Position numbers and translations under genes: made by a program. DNA of 36,328 nt from a virus: IMG/VR virus record IMGVR_UViG_3300013126_000105, positions 1 through 36,328 of that record; one strand, written 5' to 3'. Below the pieces are notes generated by a model. That model saw nothing but the letters and a program-made list of their open reading frames with translations, ran no database searches and was not told the DNA's origin. Positions 29,113-36,328 of the stretch are shown one piece after another (the stretch's first letter is position 1; each line of letters opens with the position of its first letter).

Positions 29113-29597
29113 TGTCACAAACAAAATACAAAAATGACATTTTTGCTGTTCTGGGACAAGCCAATAACAAAAATGCCGAGTATTTTGAAAACCTACCCGA
29201 GGATCAACAGAAGGCACTTCAACCTCTGTTGATCCAGCGGTGGATGACAGGCACTGAATCTGCTCGCCAAGTGTTCATGATCAATGAATTAACGAATCCA
29301 TTTGTATTCAGTCTGTTCAGACACAAACAACTGCTTTGGCAACTGCTAACTATTTGCGCACCTGGCAGATTCCAGAAATATACCTGGACATCCCAAAAGG
29401 GTAGCGGTGGTGAAAAATCAACCTCTGTGCAGGTGGTGGCGGAATATTACAAGTACAGCACAAGACAAGCTAAGGATGCTGTAAAAATATTATCATATGA
29501 ACAAGTCGCTGAACTAGCCCAACAATTGGGGTATCAGCAAGATATTATAACAAAGATCAAGAAAGAATACAATGCTAATGGCGGTAAATCCGACTAG
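29112..29597 (+). CDS. 62: Sliding-clamp loader small subunit gp62-like
   Basis: This 161-residue protein (T4 gp62: 187) starts at ATG 29112, whose A is the last base of the cytochrome stop. The middle, FSLFRHKQLLWQLLTICAPG, parallels T4 gp62's FNYLMAAVPRGKRYGKW region. The C-terminal part, VQVVAEYYKYSTRQAKDAVK followed by ILSYEQVAELAQQLG, corresponds to LIIKLLAKRYQVNTNDAINY then KSILTKNGKLPLVLKEL. The similarity is weak but collinear, and the position downstream of gp44 supports it. gp62 bridges gp44 subunits and contacts the clamp. An alternative start at 29094 lies inside the cytochrome gene. Confidence 0.72.
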   Translation: MSQTKYKNDIFAVLGQANNKNAEYFENLPEDQQKALQPLLIQRWMTGTESARQVFMINELTNPFVFSLFRHKQLLWQLLTICAPGRFQKYTWTSQKGSGGEKSTSVQVVAEYYKYSTRQAKDAVKILSYEQVAELAQQLGYQQDIITKIKKEYNANGGKSD

Positions 29598-30294
29598 ATC
29601 ATCTCGTGTCCGCACCGTAACAGCATCATTCACCTGTAAACACTGCCATAAAGTTATGGTGAAAGAAGCTGCATTTCTGACGCACAAGTGCAAGGAAATG
29701 AAACGGTTTGAGGAACTGCAATCTCCGATGGGACAGGCTGCGTTGAGTTATTACCAACGCTGGATGCGTGTCATGAAACGCTCACCGCCATCAGCTAATG
29801 CATTCTTGGATTCCAGGTACTTCAGAACATTCATAAACTTTGCTCAATTTGCAGCAAAAGTAAATCTGCCCATGCCTGAAAAGTTCATCTGGTTAATGGT
29901 TGAGAAGAAGTACCCACCGACAATGTGGACGACCGATGATGCATATCTCCTGTACATGGAATTTGTTGACCATCAGGCAAAACCAATGGACCAGGTATCA
30001 TTATCAGTAAAAACACTTTTGAATATAGCAGACGAGGCTGACGTTGACGTTAGTGATGTATTTGACCACATTACTCCCGCACAATTGATCCACCTGGTGC
30101 GAATTCGACAACTATCGCCGTGGTTGCTACTTCACAGCACCAAGTTTAAGTTGTATTTCAGAGACAAACTGTCTGACGAGCAGAAGATCATCTTGGAAAC
30201 ATTGATCGATCCTGACAGTTGGTTTGACAGATTTGACCAAAAACCCAAAGATGTTGATAAGATCAAACTGTATATCAAAGAACTGAACATATGA
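29572..30294 (+). CDS. Zinc-finger protein conserved in T4-like marine phages
   Basis: This protein has 240 residues (238 if ATG 29578 is used). Residues ~19-42 read FTCKHCHKVMVKEAAFLTHKC, i.e. C-x2-C-x12-H-x-C, a single zinc finger followed by KEMKRFEEL, a pattern I know from proteins of T4-like cyanophages. The rest is alpha-helical (RYFRTFINFAQFAAKVNLPM; MDQVSLSVKTLLNIADEADV) with no catalytic motif. It overlaps gp62 by 26 bases and is the last gene before a late box. A nucleic-acid-binding role is likely; the exact function is unknown. Confidence 0.72.
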   Translation: MLMAVNPTRSSRVRTVTASFTCKHCHKVMVKEAAFLTHKCKEMKRFEELQSPMGQAALSYYQRWMRVMKRSPPSANAFLDSRYFRTFINFAQFAAKVNLPMPEKFIWLMVEKKYPPTMWTTDDAYLLYMEFVDHQAKPMDQVSLSVKTLLNIADEADVDVSDVFDHITPAQLIHLVRIRQLSPWLLLHSTKFKLYFRDKLSDEQKIILETLIDPDSWFDRFDQKPKDVDKIKLYIKELNI

Positions 30295-30319
30295 TGTGCT
30301 AAACCATCTGGTTATCATT

Positions 30320-30327
30320 CATAAATA
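30320..30327 (+). promoter_or_regulatory. T4-type late box CATAAATA
   Basis: A late -10 element 28 bases before the structural gene at 30355, marking the switch from replication to virion genes. Confidence 0.72.
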
Positions 30328-30354
30328 ATAGCGAATATAACCACGAGGTTTAGG

Positions 30355-31125
30355 ATGGACTATCAGATAACATTTTCGGACGGCTCAAAAGCCCCGTTTG
30401 TTGTAAAACCGTATACAGCAAACGGGCCAAAAGAACCAGCCGCGCCAACACCACTGTACAGTGGGGCCGTCAGTGCAAACACATCACTTGTTGTTCTCGG
30501 CAAGGGCGCTTTTGATTATGGTGAGCCAATACAGAAAAACTTTGTTCACCTACTTGAAAACTTTGCAAACAAGTCTCGACCAGCATACCCAATTCAAGGA
30601 CAATTGTGGTACAAAAATGCTGATTTTGGAGACGTTGCATACCCTTCCGATCCATTAAAACTTGGCCTTTACGTTTATACAGGGTCCACGTGGGCACAAA
30701 TCCCAACAACAAATTCCACTCTTCAGAACAATCTCGATTTTGGTAATTTCAGAGGCATCAATGTAGGGGACGCTATAAACCCACAAGATGCACTAAACAA
30801 GCGTACAGGTGATACTTTATACGTCAATGTGAGCGGTGATTCAATGGCCGGCCCATTGAATATGTCGTCAAATGGGATTACAGGCGTTGCAGACATAAAT
30901 CAATTCACCCCTGATATGACACAAGCGTTGAACGTTGCATCGGGCGATAGCCGCTACGTTAAAGCAACAGGCGGACAGATGCTTGGACCACTGGATATGA
31001 GCAACAACAAAATTGTGAACTTGCGTGATGCAGTGGATCCACAAGATGCTTTGAATCTACGCACAGCCCGTAATCTCTTTGTAGCAGCCGGTCCTAATGG
31101 GTCTGTTGACGGCGGAACATATTAA
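30355..31125 (+). CDS. Virion structural / tail-fibre-like protein
   Basis: This 256-residue protein has an N-terminal strand domain (DYQITFSDGSKAPFVVKPYT), then VLGKGAFDYGEPIQKNFVHL and LLENFANKSRPAYPIQGQLW (about 47-83), which recurs in the next gene as HHLENFANSQPPASPLNGQLW. The C-terminal half repeats units of the type INPQDALNKRTGDTLYVN and MAGPLNMSSNGITGV, common in phage fibre shafts. It ends in GPNGSVDGGTY, parallel to the AAIDGGAF end of the next gene. The two genes are probably parts of one fibre or of a baseplate-attached structure. The exact T4 counterpart is unclear. Confidence 0.72.
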   Translation: MDYQITFSDGSKAPFVVKPYTANGPKEPAAPTPLYSGAVSANTSLVVLGKGAFDYGEPIQKNFVHLLENFANKSRPAYPIQGQLWYKNADFGDVAYPSDPLKLGLYVYTGSTWAQIPTTNSTLQNNLDFGNFRGINVGDAINPQDALNKRTGDTLYVNVSGDSMAGPLNMSSNGITGVADINQFTPDMTQALNVASGDSRYVKATGGQMLGPLDMSNNKIVNLRDAVDPQDALNLRTARNLFVAAGPNGSVDGGTY

Positions 31126-31137
31126 TAGGAAATACAA

Positions 31138-34100
31138 ATGACAACACCAAAGACAACATTCTTTTTATCCAACGGCACAGAACTGGTTGACATTTATCCA
31201 CTGGAAAGCAACGGACCAGTCACCCAAGGCACTTCCAACCAATCCATTCCAAATGAAATCGTCGATATTGATTACTCTAGTGGATCAATTATCGTAAACG
31301 GTGATTTGTCTGAACGATTAATCACCCTATCGGCAAACACATTTGGTGGTGCAGTTGGCACAAATACAATCATGTGTCAATCACAAGCTGAATTTGACAC
31401 ACTGATTGCTGCTGGGCTTGAAGTTGGAATGTTTGTTGAGATCCCGAAAACAACACAAGAAATTACAGATGGAGTGTTTTTCTTTGTAAGTGATGAAGAC
31501 ACGCGTGTAAAAATCACAGCAATTGAAAAAACATCCCGAATTGTAACGTTATCAGCAACTCTGTCAACTGCGGTAAACGCAAGAGCAGTAAAGTTTTGTT
31601 ATCCATTCAATGTTATTGACTTGGATCCATCAACGCCATCGCCATATGTGGGAGAGTATGGTGTTACAAACGCTGTATATCTACCGAACAAAACAACTTC
31701 AATTTCATTGAGCTCATGGACACCGCTAGCCTCTGCAACATTTGACGTTGTCGGCGTGGTCACTGGCACAAATGGCCGCTGGATTATACAAGGTATCACA
31801 AACGGACGTGAGATCTTTTACCCAGGCTCAACATTTAAGATTGAAGGTAACACATTCGCCCAAGCTAACGGTGGATACCTTGTAGCAAACACAGTTCAAA
31901 GCCAGTCATATGTTATTACCGATCTCGTGATTGGAGCAACAACCTCGCAAGTGACTGTGGATGGTAACGTATCAGATTTCTTTGTTGTCACCACGAGATA
32001 CGGCGTCTATATCAATGGGGTATTGGACAACATTTATAACACTCTAGCGGAAGCATCCGCTGCAGCGGCAGGGGACCCTAATGTTGATGTTGAACCAATC
32101 ACATCCCAACAACTACAAATCACCCAAAACACAACACACGCTGTTGGATCTCATCCTCTAAACGGGACTCATGATATAATTCAAGTGGACACTGTTTTTG
32201 GTGGTGAGCAAACAATCATCACCATTGGGACGGTTGTGTCTGGGGCATCAGGACCAGCCAACGGCAACATCCAGCCAACGATCCCGACAACAGCAATCAC
32301 TATTGCTGCGCCTGATCCAAGCAACCCAGCCCACGTCGGTATAAATGGACTGATTATTAGCAATACAACAGCAACCGGTTCTGTTGTTGCAGGTGCACCT
32401 GTTCAATTGCAATTTGCAGCACCTCCTGCAATTACGCCAACCACACCACACAACTATATTGTGTCGTGGCGAGTTGCTGGAGATTATTCCAACACATTTA
32501 ACGTTGGACATACAGTAACAATAAAGAATAATAACTATTATAGCTTCAAACGGTTAACCGTTGACAGCGTAAATGTTGTTCCAGCTAATGACCCAGTTAC
32601 GGGCGACCCGATCCAGATTACTGAGATCCGAACGATTGTAACAGATCCATCCGCGGTAACACCAATAATTGGGCAGTCTGGATATATCATTTATCCATCA
32701 CCCGCTGTTCCGTACGGCCACATTCAATACACAGTTCTTACACCAGCAACATCACTACAACTGGTGGGGCGAGGTGTGACACATTATAACGCGACCACAA
32801 CTTGGGGCCAAGCACTACAGAATAACGCAATCCACCACCTGGAGAACTTTGCTAATTCACAACCACCAGCATCACCACTCAATGGTCAATTGTGGTTTAA
32901 CACAGCTGTTCCATCAATGAATGTTTGGTTCAATGGTGCCTGGAGCGGGATTGTTGTTCAAGGCATGCCGACTCAGGGTGATGTTGACATGAACCAATAT
33001 AGCATCACAAACTTGGGTGATGCCGTTAATCCACAAGATGCCGTGAATCTTCGCACCGCTGATGCACGCTACGTTAATGTTGCTGGTGATTACATGTCTG
33101 GGGTGTTGAGCATGACAGAGCCTCTATCAGGCGTGCTCCACAAAATCACAGATTTGGCTGATACTGATGTTCCAACAGGCGCCGTAATTGATTTGAATAC
33201 AGCAAATGGCACGGATGCATTGAATATGCGCACTGCTGATGCACGTTACGTTAATGTTGATGGGGACACAATGCTTGCAGACCTTGATATGGGAATGCAT
33301 CGCATTACTAACGCTCTAGACCCTCTACAATCGCAAGATGTAGCAACCAAATCATATGTCGATAGTCTTTCATCAGGCATCGTTTGGTTACAGTCAGTTC
33401 TCGATCCTAACCTGTTTGACGACACACTAGCCGCACCCCCAGCAATCGCTGACAGTGCAATGTTGTTCTACAGATCATACATTGTTAAACCAACTGCGTA
33501 TGCTGTGTCAGGTGTAAACGATGCATTAAAGGTTTGGACTGTTGATGGTGATTACACATCAACATTTGCTGTTGGACAAACGATTGAAATTAAGGGTAAC
33601 CAGGAACCAACAGCAAACCAACCATACACAATCGCGGCGGTAGCACTAGTTGGGACCGAAACACACATCACGGTACAAGAAACAATCCCATCAACAGGCC
33701 TGCTCACAATATCGGGCACTCTTTACCATGCTGGACAAGCCTGGAATGGTAAACACGGTCATGTGATGGCATGGAGTGGGACCACGTGGGTCGATGTGCT
33801 AGACCGTCCGGTTCAGCCTGGCGACCGCTTTGGTGTATATTTCGAAGTGGACAATGACGAAGTTACCGTCCCAACACCAGGTGGGAGTTTTGGTGTTGGC
33901 TCTGCTCTTGGAACAGCCACTGTTTCGGCAGCAGGCAAAATTGTAACAGTTAACGGATTGAGTGATGATTATTCGGTTGATTGGGGCACTGCACCAGCAG
34001 CTGTTTATCCGCCACAATTGCCTGTTGAGCCTGATGCTGTTTCTGTGCTGGGTGTGAATTCACTACACTACGGTCACTCGTATACATTCCGTGGTCAGTG

Positions 34101-34842
34101 GGGCACTGGTAACTACAACTACGAATACAAGTGGATTGAATTTGCTGGTCCGTCAATGTTGGTTGATGGTGCAGGCTTGAAATACACAGGTAATATCCTC
34201 AATGTTGGTCAAGGTACAGGCATTTTGGTGTCCGCAAATGCTGTTGGCATCAACCCAACATACTTTAACAACACGTATATGCGCCGCGACGGAACAACTG
34301 CATTCACGGCTGATATATCAATGGACAACCACCGTTTAGTGTATGTAACCAACCCGGTTGATCCACAAGATGCTGTTAACAAGCGCTATGTTGATGACAA
34401 CTTCATGAGTTTGTCGGGCATGTCCACAATGATCGGTGATCTCGACATGGGTGGATTTGCAATCACAAACCTTGCAGCACCCTCAAATGGTGCCGATGCA
34501 GTAACGAAGGACTATGCTGACACCAAGGTTGCAAAAGCTGGTGATACAATGACTGGTCCTCTATCAATGAGTGATGCATCCGGACTTGCATTCATTGACA
34601 TGGGCACAACCAACAAAATCGTCAACTTGGCTGACCCTGTAAATGCGCGCGATGCAATGAACTTACAAACGTCGGATGGTCGTTATGTTCGTAAGATTGG
34701 TGGTGTAATGACTGGTGCTTTGACGCTTAGTGGCGATCCAACACAAGTTCTGCACGCAGCAACAAAGCAATACGTTGACAATAGTGTGGCAGATGCGACA
34801 ACAGCAATTCAGTCTGCTGCAATTGATGGTGGTGCGTTCTAG
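31138..34842 (+). CDS. Large virion structural / long tail-fibre-like protein
   Basis: This 1234-residue protein starts MTTPKTTFFLSNGTELVDIY. Residues ~1-530 are a series of beta domains (YSNTFNVGHTVTIKNNNYYS and a later copy, YTSTFAVGQTIEIKGNQEPT). At ~560-600 is the HHLENFANSQPPASPLNGQLW domain shared with 30355. From ~620 on, many copies of NPQDAVNLRTADARYVNVAG alternate with MxGxLxMxxxxIxNL units, the shaft repeats of tail fibres. A separate domain (about 755-970) includes GHVMAWSGTTWVDVLDRPVQ. It is the largest gene in the window and is co-transcribed with 30355 from the late box. No enzymatic motif seen. Confidence 0.75.
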   Translation: MTTPKTTFFLSNGTELVDIYPLESNGPVTQGTSNQSIPNEIVDIDYSSGSIIVNGDLSERLITLSANTFGGAVGTNTIMCQSQAEFDTLIAAGLEVGMFVEIPKTTQEITDGVFFFVSDEDTRVKITAIEKTSRIVTLSATLSTAVNARAVKFCYPFNVIDLDPSTPSPYVGEYGVTNAVYLPNKTTSISLSSWTPLASATFDVVGVVTGTNGRWIIQGITNGREIFYPGSTFKIEGNTFAQANGGYLVANTVQSQSYVITDLVIGATTSQVTVDGNVSDFFVVTTRYGVYINGVLDNIYNTLAEASAAAAGDPNVDVEPITSQQLQITQNTTHAVGSHPLNGTHDIIQVDTVFGGEQTIITIGTVVSGASGPANGNIQPTIPTTAITIAAPDPSNPAHVGINGLIISNTTATGSVVAGAPVQLQFAAPPAITPTTPHNYIVSWRVAGDYSNTFNVGHTVTIKNNNYYSFKRLTVDSVNVVPANDPVTGDPIQITEIRTIVTDPSAVTPIIGQSGYIIYPSPAVPYGHIQYTVLTPATSLQLVGRGVTHYNATTTWGQALQNNAIHHLENFANSQPPASPLNGQLWFNTAVPSMNVWFNGAWSGIVVQGMPTQGDVDMNQYSITNLGDAVNPQDAVNLRTADARYVNVAGDYMSGVLSMTEPLSGVLHKITDLADTDVPTGAVIDLNTANGTDALNMRTADARYVNVDGDTMLADLDMGMHRITNALDPLQSQDVATKSYVDSLSSGIVWLQSVLDPNLFDDTLAAPPAIADSAMLFYRSYIVKPTAYAVSGVNDALKVWTVDGDYTSTFAVGQTIEIKGNQEPTANQPYTIAAVALVGTETHITVQETIPSTGLLTISGTLYHAGQAWNGKHGHVMAWSGTTWVDVLDRPVQPGDRFGVYFEVDNDEVTVPTPGGSFGVGSALGTATVSAAGKIVTVNGLSDDYSVDWGTAPAAVYPPQLPVEPDAVSVLGVNSLHYGHSYTFRGQWGTGNYNYEYKWIEFAGPSMLVDGAGLKYTGNILNVGQGTGILVSANAVGINPTYFNNTYMRRDGTTAFTADISMDNHRLVYVTNPVDPQDAVNKRYVDDNFMSLSGMSTMIGDLDMGGFAITNLAAPSNGADAVTKDYADTKVAKAGDTMTGPLSMSDASGLAFIDMGTTNKIVNLADPVNARDAMNLQTSDGRYVRKIGGVMTGALTLSGDPTQVLHAATKQYVDNSVADATTAIQSAAIDGGAF

Positions 34843-34871
34843 TTGATTTTTTGGTTGGTTTGTGGTAAAAT
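34843..34871 (+). promoter_or_regulatory. Sigma70-like promoter of the homing endonuclease, leaderless
   Basis: TTGATT (34843-34848), 17 bases, TAAAAT (34866-34871). The expected transcription start, about 34878, coincides with the ATG of the endonuclease. It begins one base after the stop of the large fibre gene and has no Shine-Dalgarno before the ATG. Confidence 0.6.
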
Positions 34872-34877
34872 GTCCAA

Positions 34878-35498
34878 ATGACATTCTTGTGTTACAAAAT
34901 AACAAACACGGTCAATGGTAAAGTATATATTGGCATTACTCAGCGCTCTTTGTCTGAGCGGTGGAGAGATCATCTCAAGCCTGTAAAATATAATTTAGAG
35001 CAGAATATGCACATTCTGCACGAGGCCATTAAAAAATATGGTGAGCAAGCATTCACTATAGAGGAGATTGGTCAGTCAGATACAGCCGAAGGGGTTAAAC
35101 TGTTGGAACAGATGTTTATCCGACAATTTAACTCATTCTACGCAAATGGGGCTGGGTATAATATGACATATGGTGGCGACGGAACCACTGGTCACATTGT
35201 GACTGAGGAACAGCGACAAAAAATGTCCAAGTCACACGTGGGCAAGTCGAAGGGACCTCACACCCAAGAAACCAAAGATAAAATATCGGCAATCCACAAA
35301 ATCAACAAGCACGGGCCGTCCAAATTGTGCAATCAACGCAGGAGCGAGACAGGCAGAGGGGTGCCGCGGTCGGATGATGTAAAAGAACGCATCCGTGCAA
35401 CACTAAAAGGCCGACCTCGCCCACCCGAGGTCGTTGAAAAAATAAAGGCAGCTGCAAAACGGCGGAAAGAGCAGAGAGACAATGGCTCACAGACCTGA
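34878..35498 (+). CDS. GIY-YIG homing endonuclease with NUMOD3 repeats
   Basis: A site-specific endonuclease of the free-standing SegA/I-TevI type. This 206-residue protein has the GIY-like strand CYKITNTVNGK (5-15), KVYIGIT (15-21), catalytic-type Arg28/Arg30, Glu77 in LLEQMFIRQFNS, and YNMTYGGDGTTG (94-105). The C-terminal half has NUMOD3-type DNA-binding repeats: TEEQRQKMSKSHVGKSKG, TQETKDKISAIHKINKHG and SDDVKERIRATLKGRPRP. It has its own promoter. Its 3' end overlaps the start of the DnaE-like C-terminal gene by 17 bases in another frame, so it abuts the second half of a split gene, the usual site for such elements. Confidence 0.93.
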   Translation: MTFLCYKITNTVNGKVYIGITQRSLSERWRDHLKPVKYNLEQNMHILHEAIKKYGEQAFTIEEIGQSDTAEGVKLLEQMFIRQFNSFYANGAGYNMTYGGDGTTGHIVTEEQRQKMSKSHVGKSKGPHTQETKDKISAIHKINKHGPSKLCNQRRSETGRGVPRSDDVKERIRATLKGRPRPPEVVEKIKAAAKRRKEQRDNGSQT

Positions 35499-36069
35499 CA
35501 TAGATCTAGATTTCAAGCCGTCATTTGACCCAAGAACAGTCTTCCCACAGGCTGTTCCTGCGTCTATGGTCCGTGATGACGACCTCGCAAAGCATCCTTG
35601 CGGACACTACTTCCAAAACATTCCTGTTGATCCTGTAACAGGTTGGTCAGCCATCCCATATGAAGAAGCAGAGGTGATGGGATACTTCAAGATTGACTTC
35701 CTGCACTTATCCACACTAGATTATTTTGAAAGCAAGCAAGAAATCCGTGCTCTGCTAAAAAGAGAGCCCGATTGGTCATTATTGCTACGTGAAGAGCACG
35801 TTGCTAAACTTTTTCAGATCAGCAAACACCACAAAATAATCTCACAAGTAAAACCGCAATCCATTCAAGAACTTGCAGATGTTGTTGCTTTAATTCGCCC
35901 AAATAAACGTCATTTATTGAATGATTATATCAGAAATAAAACAAAAGTGCGTCCAATGCTGTATAGACAGGGCAGTGACGACAAGTCTTCATTCAAAAGA
36001 TCCCACGCACTCGCATACGCTATGACAATTGTATTGCAATTACACTTAATTGAAGCAGACGTGTTATAA
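35482..36069 (+). CDS. DnaE-like (C-family DNA polymerase) palm, C-terminal part
   Basis: This 195-residue protein begins MAHRPDIDLDF, the catalytic PDFDxDF motif of Pol III alpha: Asp6 and Asp8 correspond to E. coli Asp401/Asp403. It continues with KHPCGHYFQNIP (KHAGGVVIAP), YFKIDFLHLSTLD (VKFDFLGLRTL, with Lys70 and Asp72 for Lys553/Asp555), QSIQELADVVALIRP (CFEDMIALVALFRP) and FKRSHALAYAM (FNKSHSAAYAL). All three catalytic aspartates are thus present. The spacer between the Asp motifs is about 64 residues rather than ~150, and the fingers-distal, beta-binding and OB parts are absent. It overlaps the endonuclease gene. Whether it makes DNA is unknown. Confidence 0.78.
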   Translation: MAHRPDIDLDFKPSFDPRTVFPQAVPASMVRDDDLAKHPCGHYFQNIPVDPVTGWSAIPYEEAEVMGYFKIDFLHLSTLDYFESKQEIRALLKREPDWSLLLREEHVAKLFQISKHHKIISQVKPQSIQELADVVALIRPNKRHLLNDYIRNKTKVRPMLYRQGSDDKSSFKRSHALAYAMTIVLQLHLIEADVL

Positions 36070-36072
36070 ATA
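36065..36072 (+). promoter_or_regulatory. T4-type late promoter box TATAAATA
   Basis: An exact late -10 element overlapping the stop codon of the DnaE-like gene and 26 bases before the start at 36098. Confidence 0.78.
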
Positions 36073-36097
36073 CATATACCAACACAGGAACACAACG

Positions 36098-36328
36098 ATG
36101 ATTACATTTAAGCAATATCTGCAAGAACAAGACTTCAATATGGGACAACCACAAGGGGCTCCACAACAAGGTGGAAGAAACCTCAAAGGCTCATTGACAG
36201 ACAACGAAAAGCGTGTTCTTGCATTGCTTTCTGCCAATCAAGTTAAATCCAGTCCAGGTCTTGCCCGATCACTGATGCAACACACAAACATGGTGCAAGC
36301 AGTTAAGACTTTGAAAACAAACTTCAAG
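36098..36328 (+). CDS. Partial late gene, helical N-terminal region
   Basis: The frame is open from ATG 36098 to the window end (77 codons so far). It starts MITFKQYLQEQDFNMGQPQG, a 'TFxxYLxE' opening seen on several T4-like late proteins, then a Gln/Gly linker. A helical block follows, LTDNEKRVLALLSANQVKSS and PGLARSLMQHTNMVQAVKTL, with a winged-helix-like rhythm. A late box 26 bases upstream and the AGGAA before the start support it as a real gene. Identity unknown without the remainder. Confidence 0.65.
   Translation, partial: MITFKQYLQEQDFNMGQPQGAPQQGGRNLKGSLTDNEKRVLALLSANQVKSSPGLARSLMQHTNMVQAVKTLKTNFK

Overview
The window is a strictly plus-strand, densely packed piece of a T4-like (Straboviridae/Kyanoviridae-type) myovirus genome. 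The anchors are homologues of T4 gp32, UvsX, UvsY, UvsW, gp44 and gp62, a GroES/gp31-like co-chaperonin, several tail-fibre proteins, and repeated TATAAATA/CATAAATA boxes of the T4 late-promoter type, most of them 16-50 bases before a start codon (two lie farther away). There is no integrase, and I see no tRNA or CRISPR array. No gap without a gene exceeds 300 bases; the largest is 18415-18600. The phage-borne cytochrome resembles the cytochrome c-551 of beta- and gammaproteobacteria, so a Gram-negative aquatic proteobacterial host is my guess, not a demonstrated fact.

Layout. (1) 1-5532: tail-fibre module, with a collagen-like/S74-chaperone fibre end, Gly-rich adhesin-like proteins, a fibre-assembly-like protein and a first cupin-like protein. 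(2) 5537-12297: a nine-gene, translationally overlapped lipid operon behind a near-consensus sigma70 promoter: a FabF-like ketoacyl-ACP synthase, five tandem membrane fatty-acid desaturases, a cysteine-less IscA/HesB-like protein, a FabI-like enoyl-ACP reductase and a putative 2OG-Fe(II) oxygenase. (3) 12300-18414: a second tail-fibre module that repeats the gene types of the first (cupin-like, fibre, Gly-rich adhesin). (4) 18415-23269: regulatory region, then gp32, uvsX, an unknown gene, uvsY and uvsW. (5) 23266-30294: small conserved phage genes, the N-terminal part of a C-family DNA polymerase (DnaE) palm, a GroES-like protein, a membrane protein, gp44, a c-551-type cytochrome c, gp62 and a zinc-finger protein. 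(6) 30320-34842: two large fibre/structural proteins. (7) 34843-36328: a GIY-YIG homing endonuclease overlapping the C-terminal part of the DnaE palm, then a partial late gene.

How the parts work together. Recombination/replication genes, lipid genes, the clamp-loader/cytochrome block and the endonuclease each follow a host-type promoter (-35/17 bp/-10). Tail genes follow late boxes. The lipid operon therefore seems set to be expressed early although it sits inside a late structural region.

Most notable: the complete elongation/desaturation operon; a C-family polymerase palm split exactly between its GRGS motif and its catalytic PDxDxDF motif, with the halves 10.8 kb apart and a homing endonuclease at one half; a phage-borne cytochrome c-551 between the two clamp-loader genes; and possible RNA structures before gp32 and before one tail-fibre gene.
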